NCBI GenBank assembly: GCA_002633005.1
Contig: NMRA01000588.1
Span: 146,377-210,376 of the forward strand
Length of the DNA: 64,000 nt
Direction of reading: 5' to 3'
From: Phoronis australis
Taxonomy: Eukaryota > Phoronida > Phoronidae
The notes under the pieces were generated by a model, which was not told where the DNA came from, ran no database searches, and was given only the letters and a program-made list of their open reading frames with translations. The position numbers and the translations under genes are program-made. This document shows, in pieces, positions 1-12,340 of the stretch (position 1 is its first letter; each line of letters starts with the position of its first letter).

Positions 1-98
1 GTTGTCCTATGCTTTCGCTGTCGTCCAGGGATCTGCTACGGAAATTCTCGGTAGATATTTGCTTTATTATTTTCAAATTTTTGCCGTCCATTGAAGAG
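1..98 (-). CDS. ACOT9: ACOT9-like exon, truncated by window edge
   Basis: The exon starts at 98 after the minus-strand acceptor TTCAACTTATAG and is open to the window edge. In phase 2 it continues the STVDE exon as NSSMDGKNLKIIKQ then NFRSRSLDDSESIGQ. The NFRSRSL block corresponds to ISFRSRVLP of human ACOT9. The rest of the exon and the second hot-dog domain are outside the window. Confidence 0.82.
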
Positions 99-3000
99 CT
101 ATAAGTTGAAACAGCAGCTGGCCAATTAAAGCTTCTATGAACCAATCGAGTGCTTGAGTGTCAAAAATTCAGCTTTCGTTGTTGTTCTTCCAAAGTGACG
201 TCTTTGCGCTGTTTTTTTGTTTGAATTGAAACTGGTTACCATAAATAGTGCAAAATTTCCAAGAGAGACATACTGCCTTGGTGTTGGAAACAAATTTGCC
301 GTAATACGCAATTTCAGTTACAAGGGCCTCAACTGAAGCAAAAAACAACATGTCATCTCTTCTCAAACTTCTTTCTAATCGGAGTAAGGAACAAGATGAG
401 ACAATTTTCATGGCGTCATGTGACCTTACAGCCACTCGCATGTGACCTAGTGACCTAACAGCCACTCGCATGTGACCTACTTTTCGTCAACCGTGGAGAG
501 GAATAGTTGGTGAATGAGGTGGCGCTCTTCATACGTGGGTGGTGTTTTAATCAGAGACTGTCGCTCTTGCTCTTCCCGCAACAGCTTGTTGTCTGGAAAA
601 GGAAAACACAACGTGAACGTAGATATTCAGCGAAAGCAAAACAGATAGAGGGCCACCAAGCTAAAAAGCTTTCGGATCGCGACGTGACCCATTACGGCGG
701 CGTTTTCCCGTTGCTTTCAACTTGTTTGATTTTGTAGCCCAACAACAACTTGGGAAGTTCATCCCTGTAGCCAATATCTTACACGACTGATTAACTCTAT
801 TCAGGCATTCATGGTTGGATGGCCAGCTCACTTTTGTTCGATAATTGCTCTAATCTTTAATAAGATCCTATCTAGCCTGACTGGGCTCAGTGTGCTGTTA
901 CAAATAAAATTTAACTTATAACAAGTTATAACATATTTGAACATAAACCAATAGCATTTCTGAAATCGCCTCGTCAGATGGTGATCATGTTTAGTTTTTG
1001 AATCGCCAAAATCGCCCAACCGCAACTGAAGTTACCGATAATCTATTCTTTCCGAATGTACTCCGCACTCTGGGTTTGACGGTGTTCACACGTGTTCTGT
1101 AATAAGTCTGGTAGATAATTGGTCTGCCTGTTGTCATACCAGACAAAAGAGTGTGCTTAGCAGTTAACAAAGAAGCAAAATGTTATCACACGCTCAGAAC
1201 CCCCTTCGTCTGGTAAAGTCACTGAACGAGAAAACGCTGTCATACACATGCCAGCGTATATGGGTACAATGATAATCATCAGAATAAATTAAGCAGCACA
1301 CATTCTTTAAGCAAGAAGGTTAATGGCCTTTTTGTCAGCACTTTGAGCACATAAGTTAGACGTGCGTGTACCTTTTCCTTTCTCGAAGAGTTTCTCTTCC
1401 TCCGGTCCATCTGGAGCAAGTGGATTCACAACAGCCCTGTAAACATGTCTACATGTTACTGTTATTACACGCTGTGGGACATATTGGCGTGTTCAGGATG
1501 TTATACGGGAGAGAGACAAACCAAAGTTTTCGAAGGACACTCACGCTTAGGCTGTAAAATCGGCGCTGACGGCATTTGTTTTCTTAGCCATGAACACAAC
1601 AATGAAAGAGGCCTAGATAGAGAAGCCGGCCCCCGTGGGGCCCGCCGACTTTTTTGAGCCACTGAAAGAAGCTATCTCAAAACAAAAATGCAATATCCAC
1701 GTGCGTCTGTACTTCTAGGCCCTGTTTTAATTAAGGTAGTAATGCCTGGTCGTAAGACGGGTGTATATATAATTAGGTACGGTTTTCGAAGGAGAGACGC
1801 TATATTTTACACGAATCAAACGTTTGTCACTAAAAACGTGGCCTAAGCTCGTATTCAAACTGAGCGCCCGGCATCACGAACCACGTTAGTGAAATATATG
1901 CATATAAAAACTAAAGATACGGCCATGATTTTAGCTAAGACATGACATATGACCTTTGATACAACGTGGGACCCTGCAGGGGATTCTGAGCTTATATCTC
2001 TTCGGCGCTCACGATGTAGTCTAGTTGCCAAAATGTTGACCCTGCAATGTTGTTTACTGTAAAGTTTTCTTTTGGAAATTATTACATGTGGTTAGGAGAA
2101 TAAAATTAACTTGGTTGCACTTTGTGCAACTTTGAGCATTTTTTTATAATTCAAGGCGGCGGCTTCCGTCGTCTTGAATTTCGCCTAATTTCCACACGCT
2201 GAACATGATACCTTGTAGGATTCTGGACGGGGAGTCCTTTTCTGAAATTATTTTATGGAAGCAAGCACAAAGTCAAGGTCAAATGAGAGGTCAAAGGTCA
2301 CGTTGAACTGAAACAAGGAAAATTCATCTCTTTTGCGCAACGAAATGTTAAATTTATGGGAAATGCAGAATTATCATTTCAGTGATTCCATAAGGGATAC
2401 CTAAATACTGGAATAAAATATCCTTCCAACATCTCAATAACTAGTTTGTTGTAGTAGACCTACGCATGCCGCTCACCGGAAGGCCCATCCCACTGATCAC
2501 CTGCATCTTTATGCTTTGTTAATTGAAGCAGAGCTGAGGATTTAGGGACTTGACTCAAGCGACCATCAGTGTGGTCCGTGTGACTCGAAAACACAACCTT
2601 GGGAGGATTCTAAGCCAAACTGCCTCCTCATAGTGAATCGGGGTATGTGTATAGATTAGCGGAATCCGTGCAGGTTACAGACACGTATACACTAGGATGG
2701 GCACTGTTATTTATCCAGGGAAAACTCATAAACTATGACTTCTGGAACTTACTATAAAATAAAGTAAATTTCCCGACTTTGCGTAGCCGCTTGGCTTCTT
2801 CTACTGTGGATCGATGACTCACTGGTTCTCGAGAAAACTTCACGACCCCATGCGTCGGTGTTCATGGAGAACAGCTTCAAGGAAATGGACCATGAGTCAC
2901 TGACTGCGGCCGAAGCCGCCATCTTGAATTACAAAAAATGCTCAAAGTTGCACTAAGTGCAACCAAGCTAATTTTGTTCTCCTCATCATATTTAATATAT

Positions 3001-6000
3001 TTCAACTAAAAAACTTTACAGTAATCAATATTGCAGGGTTCACTATGGGAGCAATTGGGCTGGCAACTAGACTGATGTGGCCTTCAGTTGGGTTGAATAT
3101 ACAAGTTGGCAGGGCACACACAAAACCATTTTAAATTCGGGTATACGTAACAAATTTCGAAACTAAATGTCGGCCATATCTAATTCTACATTCCTTTATT
3201 CGATGGCACCGGAAATCGCTGTAAAACAAAATAAGTTTTAAGTAGGAGTATTAGATAAGCTGTACTGCAGTTCGTGTTGACGCCATCTACCGGTACTGTA
3301 CACGCAGTGTCATGAAATATTGAGAAAAATAAGCAAATGGGTTCCATCAGAACCGGGACACTCACAGTTATTACTGGCAGATCAGAGCGTCAGTTATTAT
3401 TCATAAGGACACAAATAGAAGGATGAGTGACTTATGAAGACCGTCCTCATAAACAGACACTCATTGCGAGTGCCTGCTTATCCATGAGCAAAGATCGATC
3501 AGAGGTCGAAAATGACGTTAAACGGGGAATTCTCAACGATTTAGAAATATTGAGATAAGCATACATGCAGATTTTCAGAAGAGGTCAGAGTATTGCGTAT
3601 TTTCATAATATTTACTCAGTGACGCAATACTAAGCTAATGTACTTTGAAATCTTAAATATCTAGAGTAACTGTAGTTTCGTACTGAGTCTGCTAGCTTAC
3701 TTCACGTTCTTGGGGCCTCTAGCGACCATGACGAATCTGGCGTGCAGCAGGTGGTTCCACCTGTTCTCCCTAAACTGTTCCATGGTCATGCTGACTTCAA
3801 TAGACGACTTACCAAAACCGCTCACGAATCCGTGCAATTTGATATCACAGTCGGGAAGCAAGTCAAGCTCTTTTAAGTCTGGAGGATAAATACATTACAA
3901 AGCGTCACCTATAACGGATCGTGACTCCTCTAGTCCAAATACAAAATGATAGAAAGGAGGATTACGCCATTTATTTACTTTTACATTACGGCTAGCAGAC
4001 TGGCAAACCAGATCCACCATTCAGCTAGCGCCAACTGGAGCAATTGCTTCATGCGTAATTTTCCCTCAGCGTCATCAACGGAATATCATTTTCAGTTGCC
4101 TTAGGCCTACATTTATTCTCTGGAAGCTTTCGGCCCGCCTTTATTTAACTCTCCTCTGTTGCCGAGGTAGAAAAATGCACTGCATGACAGACCAACTTTT
4201 CACTAATGGCGCAGTTCATTAACAAGACAACAACACATTGAGTATCCAGAACTGGACTTTTTGCCTACTTTTGGTGTCAGTATTGTAACTCAAAATGCGA
4301 TAATACACGTTCACCTGCATTACAATGATGAATTACAAAACTAGGATATGAAATAGTGTTTTGTACGTATGTATGTAAAAGCAAGTCAAGCGCTGGACAC
4401 TGATGCCTTTTGGGTATATTCCGTCTTTAAAAGTCGGTAGTGATGCTGTTCTAGTCAAGACGGAAGCAGTTCGTTTTCGTCACAAAAGGAACCCTTTACG
4501 GAGACTTTTCCTCAAGAATCGAAAAAGTGCAGTCGCGCAAATGAGGTGAAGGCTTCGGCTAAAAGAACAGAGCAGTTGTTTTACAGACACAGCCTGCCGG
4601 TCGAGTCCCGTGTTTCGGTCACTGAGCTTTCGCGGGGGCGGTGCTTTGGGGGGCACAAGGGGTCTCGCAGTTCATTCCAAAAGAGACCTCAAAGCCGACA
4701 CTCGTTTCAATTTTTTGTCTTCCTCATTGTTTAAGTTTTAAATGTACCCATGGGAGCTACCATGACCCCAACCTCCCCCTCCCACTCCCCACTTCATAAT
4801 AAATACTTCAGGCAACTTCAGTGCCGATAAATTTTGCTGCTCGTATGAGCCATATATTTGGAATCTTTGATTATTTGTTAGACCGATTCCCACAACGCTA
4901 TTTCGGCAAAATGGTCTCCGAGTTCACTGATGGGCAAATATAAGCACCCAAGTGCCGACAGCTTGAAGCGAGTACTGATGCTAACGGGATGCGAATAAAG
5001 CAATGTGATCAAAATTAGTCCTTTTGGCGGATTTTTATGTACGGGGGTAAGGGAGACCCATTTGCCTGTGTTCTCTTTCACGAGTGTCCTATTGTGGTGT
5101 CGCGCGAGTGGCTGAAGACTGAAAACCCAACATACCGCTCAGCATTTGGATGACGCCATTTTCCGTTGGTGCCAACACTTGTCACACTTACCTATTCTGT
5201 CCACAAGAGCCGTCACGATACATAAGGGGGATTTCTGGTCATCGCCTTTAGATGGGTCCAAATTGTGTTTGTAACTTGTGGCAACTGAAAGCAAATTAGA
5301 AGAGTTCCTTAATTTGAGAGAACAATCATTTAGTAAATGTAATGAACGCACCATGCAAGATTGATTAGTTGCTACCTTCTGTCGATATATTGCTTGACTC
5401 AAAACTATCCGAGTTGCTCGTCTCGGGAGTAACGGAAGGAGAAATTCAAAACTACTCACCCGTGTGTAGAGCTGCATTAAGGGGACTTTTTCGTTTTTGT
5501 GACCGAAAGACGCAATTTGGGGATAATTGTAGAATTGGACTGACCTGTCATAAGTTATGACCAGAATTACAAACAAAGTCAGTACTGTTGTACAAATCAC
5601 CTTACCGTTGTCTGCCAGACATTCGCTGAAATTAAGACCGACGTTTTCGGTTACCATCTAAATACTAGCATGTGGGGGATTTGGCTTAGCGCGAGAGCGT
5701 TCGGCTGCTACGGTGGACTTAATATATTCGATTCCGCACGACTGCTCAGTTCTGAGAAATAACTTTTTACGCCGAGAATGTACCTTAGTTAATTAAAGGC
5801 CATTGCGCAAGCTAAACATCTGAGTAAACTAGAAGAACAAGTAGCTTGTGTCTGCAAGAATTGACTTGTCCCGCGTTACTAAACGATCATGACCAATAAG
5901 TTACACCACACTCACTTCGATGACCCGTGAGCATTGTCAAACCCTTTGTGTTTTTAATGCAATAACCCTAGTTTGGTGGTAATAATCACAGGCGCACTTT

Positions 6001-7676
6001 TAAGATTTGCACGTTGAGTTAACACGCAGTTTAAGACATGCACCCAAATCCAATTTCAAGTGCCAAATTCGAAACACGGCCCATTCGTAACGAACTATGG
6101 CTAAGTATAGGCTCTCCCGCGATATCCCAGGCGACCGGCAGTGGCGCTGCGCACTACGACTCAGTTTCCGTCGTCTGCTCCACTGTGCAATGAAGAAAAT
6201 TTACTTCATTTTTTAAAGAAAATGGAACCTGAGTGACGATAAAAAAACAGAAGCTGCTGGTGAGATGGGAATTTTAATAGAAGCCTTAGTGAATCACTCA
6301 GAAACTCGCAATACTCTCTTTGTCAAACCTTATGTTAAGACGATTTCCAAAGCAATCCCCGGTCATTATTGCCAACACGAAAAACGGATTTGGTCTTTTG
6401 GGCATTTTAAGGCTATTTTAAATACGACAAATTTGTTAAGAATTGATGGCACAAAACGTGTAATAAGCATTACAAAAAGAAGTAGGTTTCGCGCGCAAAC
6501 GCTGTGGACCATAAACAAGTAGGTCTCTTAATTTGAGTTTAGTAGCTAAGTCGTGGTGGTGTAGTGGTAACGCACGCGCGCTCTATGCGCAAGGTTGTGA
6601 GTTCGAGTCTTTGGTACTTGCAGTTTTTCCTGTTTGACACGTTCTCCGTGTTTTTTTTTTGCCTTTTTTTCTTGGTTAATACTTCAGGAATCAAGGAAAA
6701 TACTTGATTTTTAGAGGTCAAAACAGAAAAATTTCCTGGGCAAACCCCCCTCCCGACCTCCCCCCATTCGGTGCTATGTGCATCTACAATCGTGGTTCAG
6801 TTTGCGCAAATGTTTACAGCCGGACAAAATGTTGGGCCCCCCCTTGTGATATCCTAGATCCGCCACTGTCATGTACTACACAAGTCAACACTGGCGTGTA
6901 TTTGACCGTGATACTCGAATGCCAGGGGTGAATTGCCAACCGAAATATCAAAAATTTCACCTTTGAGTATTCAAGATAAACTGTTTTCGTCAGAACGCTG
7001 ACTGAGTCTCTGCATGGTCTTACCTGGGACTGAGTAAAGATGGTCCTTGGTCAAACTCGGATTGACATTTTGCCAGAATTATTTGGAAGTTTACTGGAAC
7101 CTTTGTTGCAATAAAATAACGTTTCGCCGAACTTTTGGCGGAGTTTAAAATGTGATGTTTCTGCGCTTAGGCGCTAATTGTTTTGGACTCGCGCAGTAAC
7201 TGCGCTAATGTCGCTATTTTGACGACGTGGATGGAGCAACGCCTGCCAACACATTTTGTCGAGATTGAAGCGGCCGTATTCTTGTCGAAAAGATATGGAT
7301 GTTAAATCGCGGTTTGGTGCACCGACGTTCCTACGGGGCATAAATCATGTGCATGGAACTTAATCGTTCATTCGTTGCTTGTTCCAGTGTAATGACCAAA
7401 CTGGTCATTGAAAATTGTCATTACCTGCCAATATGTCCAGATTTTCCAATATTTTCCCGAACCTTATATGTTGAAACTGATTTATGAAGTGTTCCCTGAC
7501 ACTGACGTCACTACCCAGGGGTATGAGTGCTGCTGTGAAGCTGTCCTTCATGTGCCGCAGAGGGAGACAATTCTGGTCTGTTTCCATCTCGTCCAACAGG
7601 GCCATCTCGTGATTCTTGTCCATCTCTCCACGCCACTCTTTCTGAGCACCGACGTGTTGTTCTAAAGCTCTTCTAA
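1..7676 (-). CDS. ACOT9: ACOT9-like acyl-CoA thioesterase, mitochondrial (partial, spliced)
   Basis: The gene runs right to left through six exons: 7425-7676, 5192-5284, 3701-3878, 1372-1436, 481-592 and 98 to beyond base 1. All junctions have AG acceptors and GT donors, and the phases agree (1-1, 1-1, 1-2, 2-1, 1-2, 2-). The roughly 266 codons cover the first hot-dog domain and the linker of the ACOT9 family, which hydrolyses fatty acyl-CoA to free acid and CoA in mitochondria. Recalled human ACOT9 segments align well: here SPLCIVTALVDRID, human SPLSIVTALVDKID; here HARFVMVARGPKN, human DATFVMVARDSEN; here IHQLFLSTVDE, human IHEMFLSTLDP. The N-terminal exon(s) with start codon and targeting peptide were not found upstream of 7676, and the second hot-dog domain is off the window. 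No stop or frameshift is seen. Family assignment is strong; substrate range is not inferable. Confidence 0.9.
421..480. repeat. 30-bp tandem duplication at an ACOT9 splice donor
   Basis: Bases 421-450 and 451-480 are two 30-bp copies of the same unit (tgacct, t/a, acagccactcgcatgtgaccta, g/c) with two differences. The right copy ends exactly at the minus-strand donor GTAGGT of the 481-592 exon. The left copy has C in place of the donor G, so it does not create a second donor. Confidence 0.9.
481..592 (-). CDS. ACOT9: ACOT9-like exon (inter-domain, STVDE motif)
   Basis: This exon has 112 nt, phase 1 in and 2 out. The acceptor is CCTTTTCCAG and the donor GAAAA|GTAGGT. It encodes NKLLREEQERQSLIKTPP then YEERHLIHQLFLSTVDE. 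The recalled human sequence is SAEERTTIHEMFLSTLDP at the same place. The donor sits at the edge of a 30-bp tandem duplication (421-480). Confidence 0.9.
1372..1436 (-). CDS. ACOT9: ACOT9-like short linker exon
   Basis: This exon has only 65 nt, phase 2 in and 1 out. The acceptor is TTTACAG and the donor AAAAG|GTACAC. It encodes AVVNPLAPDGPEEEKLFEKGK, matching recalled human AFVNPLIPESPEEEELFRQGE. It completes the lysine codon from the upstream exon (AA+G) and supplies the G of the next GAC codon. It is easily missed by gene finders because of its size. Confidence 0.9.
2018..3073. mobile_element. Inverted-repeat (foldback-like) DNA transposon, non-autonomous
   Basis: A 13-bp end sequence (agtctagttgcca at 2018-2030) is perfectly inverted at 3061-3073. 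The inverted similarity continues inward to about 2174 on the left and 2905 on the right. Shared inner blocks include gcaactttgagcattttt and ggttgcact, so the terminal inverted repeats are about 160 bp. Immediately outside is a perfect 5-bp direct repeat GATGT (2013-2017 and 3074-3078), read as the target-site duplication. The 1,056-bp element has no long open frame, so it would depend on a transposase in trans. It lies in an ACOT9-like intron. The superfamily is not assigned. Confidence 0.85.
3701..3878 (-). CDS. ACOT9: ACOT9-like exon (hot-dog sheet, MVAR motif)
   Basis: This exon has 178 nt, phase 1 in and 2 out. The acceptor is TTTATCCTCCAG and the donor GTGAA|GTAAGC. It encodes CDIKLHGFVSGFGKSSIEVSM and ends in RFVMVARGPKNV. 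The recalled human protein has QDIKFSGHVSWVGKTSMEVKM and TFVMVARDSEN. A tempting internal GGTAAG near the FGK codons is probably not used, because coding similarity continues past it. Confidence 0.92.
5192..5284 (-). CDS. ACOT9: ACOT9-like exon (first hot-dog core)
   Basis: This exon has 93 nt, phase 1 in and 1 out. The acceptor is TTTGCTTTCAG and the donor AATAG|GTAAGT. The product reads ATSYKHN then SPLCIVTALVDRI, matching the SPLSIVTALVDKI block of ACOT9. A longer minus-strand open frame covers 5139-5657, but only this piece is flanked by splice sites in the right phase; the rest is intron read-through. Confidence 0.9.
6551..6625 (+). repeat. tRNA-derived SINE head or degraded tRNA-like gene
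   Basis: There is an exact Pol III A-box match to TRGYNNARNNG at 6557-6567 (tggtgtagtgg) and a near B-box at 6600-6610 (agttcgagtct, 9 of 11 to GGTTCGANTCC). An anticodon-like stem gcgc/gcgc around a 7-base loop lies near 6577-6591. The T-arm and acceptor pairing are poor, so a functional tRNA is unlikely. A T-rich tail follows at 6627-6680. It lies in an ACOT9-like intron on the opposite strand. Confidence 0.6.
7425..7676 (-). CDS. ACOT9: ACOT9-like exon (N-terminal part of mature enzyme)
   Basis: This exon has 252 nt and enters and leaves in phase 1. The acceptor on the minus strand is a pyrimidine-rich tract ending TTGAAG and the donor is GCAG|GTAATG. It encodes about 84 residues beginning VRRALEQHVGAQKEW, followed by LPLRHMKDSF, IPLGSDVSVRE and IRFGKILENLD. 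The recalled human equivalents are LPPRRMKDSY, LPLGSEPELRE and VRFGRILEDLD. The last G joins TT of the next exon to make a valine codon. The preceding exon must end in phase 1. Confidence 0.9.
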
Positions 7677-10600
7677 CTTCAATGAAACACAAAGTGAAAA
7701 CTAGCAATATAAAGTCAGTGAAACCCGGCATTCACCGGCGTTAACAATGTATTTAACCGATATCAGCTAGTCCCACCTTAAATACGTCTATTCAGGCCCT
7801 TTTGAAGACACAAAGCTCTTGCGAAGTCGTTTTCATGAGACCAAACCTCCTGAATCTATTTCTTAAAGTTTTCCAAAAAGGTACCAAACAACATGATGTG
7901 GTCACGCGGCCACATATATTTTACAACTAACGATATGATCTGCGTTTGCAGGCGTTTATTAGGAAATTACCGGCTTTGACGCAAAACAAAAAACAAATCA
8001 CTGTATAGTTACTGTATGTTATTTATTTGCCTTCCTGATCCTTAGTTTTCACAGATAAGTAGGTCTAAATATGTACAGCTCATTAAGACACTGTTACATA
8101 ACAATCATAATGGATTGTAGTACACTACCTTGGTCTATTGTCGGTATTTCATTGTCCCGGGAATAGCCTGTCATTTGTCTGTCAGGGGATTTGTGCGGTT
8201 CCTTCACAATGTAGTGATACAAACGGTCCTTCAACAAACCATTCCTCGTGAACGATCCAAATCTGACAACAACATATACCAGTAAGCACTGATCACAATC
8301 GCAGATTTTTATTGAGCAGTGACTGCTCTACGAACAGTACGGTCGGAACATTTTCTAACCAACTCAGAGAATGGTAACGCACAAGACACAAAAATTGATT
8401 CAAGTTCAGAACGATGTACATTTCAATGCGTTATGTGTCAGACAAGTGTGATGTGTTCTGATGAGTTTGACAATGAGGATTTCAAGGAAATTTTCCAAAA
8501 TATCAGATTTAACAATTTCGTAAACAAAAATTTTATCGTTTTTCGCGTTTCATGATCAATGAAATGGTTTTGAGGTCACAAGGCTCGTAGGATAATATTC
8601 GTTCGAAGTTCAAAAGCTTCGTTGACTGCTGGGGCCCAAAATCACGGTAACATAGGCCCAGTACGCCTAGCTGTATCGTCACGAAGGTGAAAACTAACCG
8701 AACAAAGTCATTTAGATGCATTAGTAGCTGGTGAAAATTTGTCCTAGTAAGCAAGTCTCTGCATTCCATTTTTTATTACGGAGTGACCGTCAGTGACGGT
8801 ATCACGTGAAGACATCGAACGAGCCATTCGCCTGGTTCACGTTATTTCCCGTTGTCATCTGGTATATTTGCCCACTCATTATTCCTTTTGTTCACCACAA
8901 CAAAGGCAGCTAACACTTAGAACGTCGACAAAAGTATACACACTATCAAGTCATTAACCAACTAAAGTGTATTCACACGACACAATAGCCTATTGCCAGC
9001 AGCGGACGGCCTAAATCGTGGCTGAACCTGGACGAGAAGTGGGAAATTTCGGTTTGAACTGCGTTGTCGTAGAACTTGTCCGGTGCGGACATTTGTTTAA
9101 CATTCAAAAGTAAATTCAAGTAATGTATGAAATCACAGTTCTCTCAGTCTGCTTCGATTGTTCATTGAGAAACGTGAAATAACGTGGTTAGCTATTTCAT
9201 TACCTCAACGTCTTGTGCAAAGACATGGATAGTGTGAATACATACAAGTTCTGTAAAATGTACACGTTAACCAAACAAACCTTCTAAAGAACGCGGCCAT
9301 GTCTCGTTTTTTTTGTGGTCAATCAGTTGTCACCCTCTTCACCAGCGACAGTTCCACAAACATGATTCAAAACTGGTCATGAAGTATTTTTATTCCCAGG
9401 AAAATCCAGAATGACTGGCGGTGCTTTCAAGTGCTCTGGGAAATTCCCAAAATGCCTTGGAAAAAAAAACGCGCGACCTGTAGAGAAATAAATCGGAAAA
9501 AGCAACACTTCGCTGCGAATTTTTTTGGGAAAAGACATCCATCCGTATCGGAAAATCTTGGGGTGACAACTGATCACCTCGGCATCTAAATGGCACGTCA
9601 CTCAAGGTCCAGGGCTTGTAATGACCCATGACAAAAAACGAGGAAAATTTTCACGGCCCCAAATGCACATTGCAATCTAAACAATCACACCTCAACAGAT
9701 CAAAAGTAAACATTGTTATCACAAGATGCCCTGTAAACAATTTGGTGTTGGCAAAACGCATTCATGTTCACCTTAATTTCAGCATCAATAATTTGGACAC
9801 AAGGTGTAAATCATAATGTGAACATGTATTATGCATTAAATGTCTATAAAATCACATCTTATACTACTGATATAGATGTTCTTCCAACTAAATGTGGGCC
9901 TACGACTGACATTTTTTTCATTTAAAACTCCAAAACATCAAAACTTCAAAACATAATACATCATTACTTCCAAGATGTAGATCATAATGCACACAATCAG
10001 GTATAAGATGTCATACAACTACAACTGCCAAATTGTTTTAACTAAATAAACGTTCCAAAACTTAATAACGTAATACACGATAACCTTTCTGCCAGTGCCA
10101 TGCCAATGAACCAATACTACCAACATGTAGATCATAATGTACATTATTTTGTAATATACACTTTACTCGATCCAGTAACTTTGGTGCAGCTGAGAGTGGC
10201 AGGGAATTCTCAGCAATGAAGGCAATTAGATGCAACAAAAGATACTTATTAAAATTAAAAAATAGAGATAATGATGCAACATTTGCAGTATGAGTGACAA
10301 AAGCTTAGTATTCTTGATTTACTGCAGAGATCTATAAAATTATTTTCAGTTCTTATAATTACGATACAAGATTATAAAAAAATGAAAAATGAGATTATCT
10401 GGAAAGCCTGAAATACACACATTTAATTCCAACAAAAAATTAATTTTAACGTAAATGACGAAAACGTGTGGCTCATACAGCAACTGTTAGCATGGAAAAA
10501 TGAAAGTAAAAAACAACATACTTTAAACTATAGAATTCATCAACCATAATCCTAACAAAATTGTCCAAACTTTTCACTTTCAAGCAGTAAATACACGTGT

Positions 10601-12340
10601 TAATTGTTCATAATTCACGCTGGTGTAGAACAAACTGTGTGACTCATTTTACACAAGAAATAAATACCAGGACCCTGAAAATAGGCTGGCAGACTTTTTT
10701 GTAAACAATGGCCTTGACCAATCAGATCATTCAGAACCAGTCACGTAACCACTTCTCTCTTGATCTGCAAAACTCGAGTCGGGTCAGAATAAGGCATTTT
10801 TACAAAATAAAACATGAAAAATCTCGAAATAAATTGGAATTTATCAACGGCAATTTAAAACATATTTGCAGTAACGAAAATAGCACTTTGTATCCCTGTC
10901 GGGCAGCAAATAAAATTGGATTCAAGTCTAGCAGTCAACTTGGGGCAAGTACTGGCCGGGCTTGCACGTGCGATCAAACACTAAAGAATTCAGCATCACT
11001 CACATTACACGATTCCAAGGCCATTACATTCCGAATCCAACGAATTAACAGTTGAATTTCCTTTCAGAAAGCGTTTTTCTTTCTTGTGTGCCACTTGAGG
11101 TGATTCAGCCACGCATCGTTTTCAGGTGGTCCTCCAGTCCAAGGCGATTCGACAACGCACGCCATAATTGTCCTAACAAGAGAAAAATGCGGAAATCCGA
11201 GTTTCCGCGGAAAATTCCAAGCCTTGTTATACCTGTTTCAGTTCTGGGCAAAAGGCCGTACCAGTAACATGTCGCCAACTGTAGGCTCGTGTCTACTAGT
11301 AGTCACATATAAGCAAGCTTAGCGTTACTAAAAGATTGTTTATGTTGGCCAAATGTTGACCAGCACTATATTGGCAGGCTGTCGAATTTTCCGGAGAAAA
11401 TCTGAGTGTTGTGGACGAAATAGTCCAGTTCCTGATTTATTTCAACTCAAAACGAACGAATACAAAAATATCAAGTTCTCTTGTTCCACGTAAAAGAATG
11501 ACCTAACTGAAAAAAGACTACCCGTTTCGTAAATCGGGTGGCTGCTAATAGGAAACACCAAATCTAAGTGTGTACCAAAAATCTCCGACTAAATTTATGA
11601 ACCCGGCACTCAGTATCACTGGACTGAAATCCAGACACGCCCCAAAATTGTGACATAACGAGGGACTGTTGATTTTGATGAATTCAAGTGGCCAACAAAA
11701 GCTACGTCACCGGGACACTGAATAAAACAGTTAGTTCTGGTCTACTCTTAAAGGATCTGGCCCCATCAGTTCTAGTAAATTTTTGAACTTTCTTCCAGGA
11801 GCCAGGCAAACGCATGCAAGCAAGCAAGCTTTTAAAGGTCACCAATAAATGGTAATTTTTTAGAAAAACGAACAAGAAAAATATCACACCACTGCCCGCA
11901 TCAATTTTGTTGAAAAAATGCACAAGAACCAACTATGTTTTTGGCCTAAGCTATTCACGCTGTGCTCATGTTCCTTTGTTAGTAAATAAATAAAAAAATT
12001 ATCTCAGTCCTGAACCATGCAGGCTCTTGGTGCTTTATAATGTTGCCCTGGGATTAATAAACAAAGATTTCGTACTTTTGGATACTGACATATCTTGTTA
12101 CACTTGCCACTCTGAACTGATGTGATCATGCAAAATAAATACAAAAGTATATATTTCTTCAATAGATAATTCATCAAAATGTTACTATTAATAAAACCAC
12201 AATCACAAATAATTTTTTCGTCTTCTAATTCACTATGTGATAACGATGAACCAACACAAACATAAAACGTGCACAAATGACTACGATCTTCTCACTTATA
12301 TAATGTGTAAACTGGTCATATCAAAGAACAGGTAATGGGC

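Noticed and set aside
5139-5657. Single 172-codon minus-strand frame read as one gene
   Set aside because: Only 5192-5284 matches ACOT9 and has splice sites in phase; the rest is intron read-through.
6551-6623. Functional tRNA gene
   Set aside because: Promoter boxes are good, but T-arm and acceptor pairing fail; a SINE head is more likely.
10708-11267. Plus-strand frames of 115 and 71 codons
   Set aside because: No family resemblance, no splice context, atypical composition; chance openness in AT-rich DNA.
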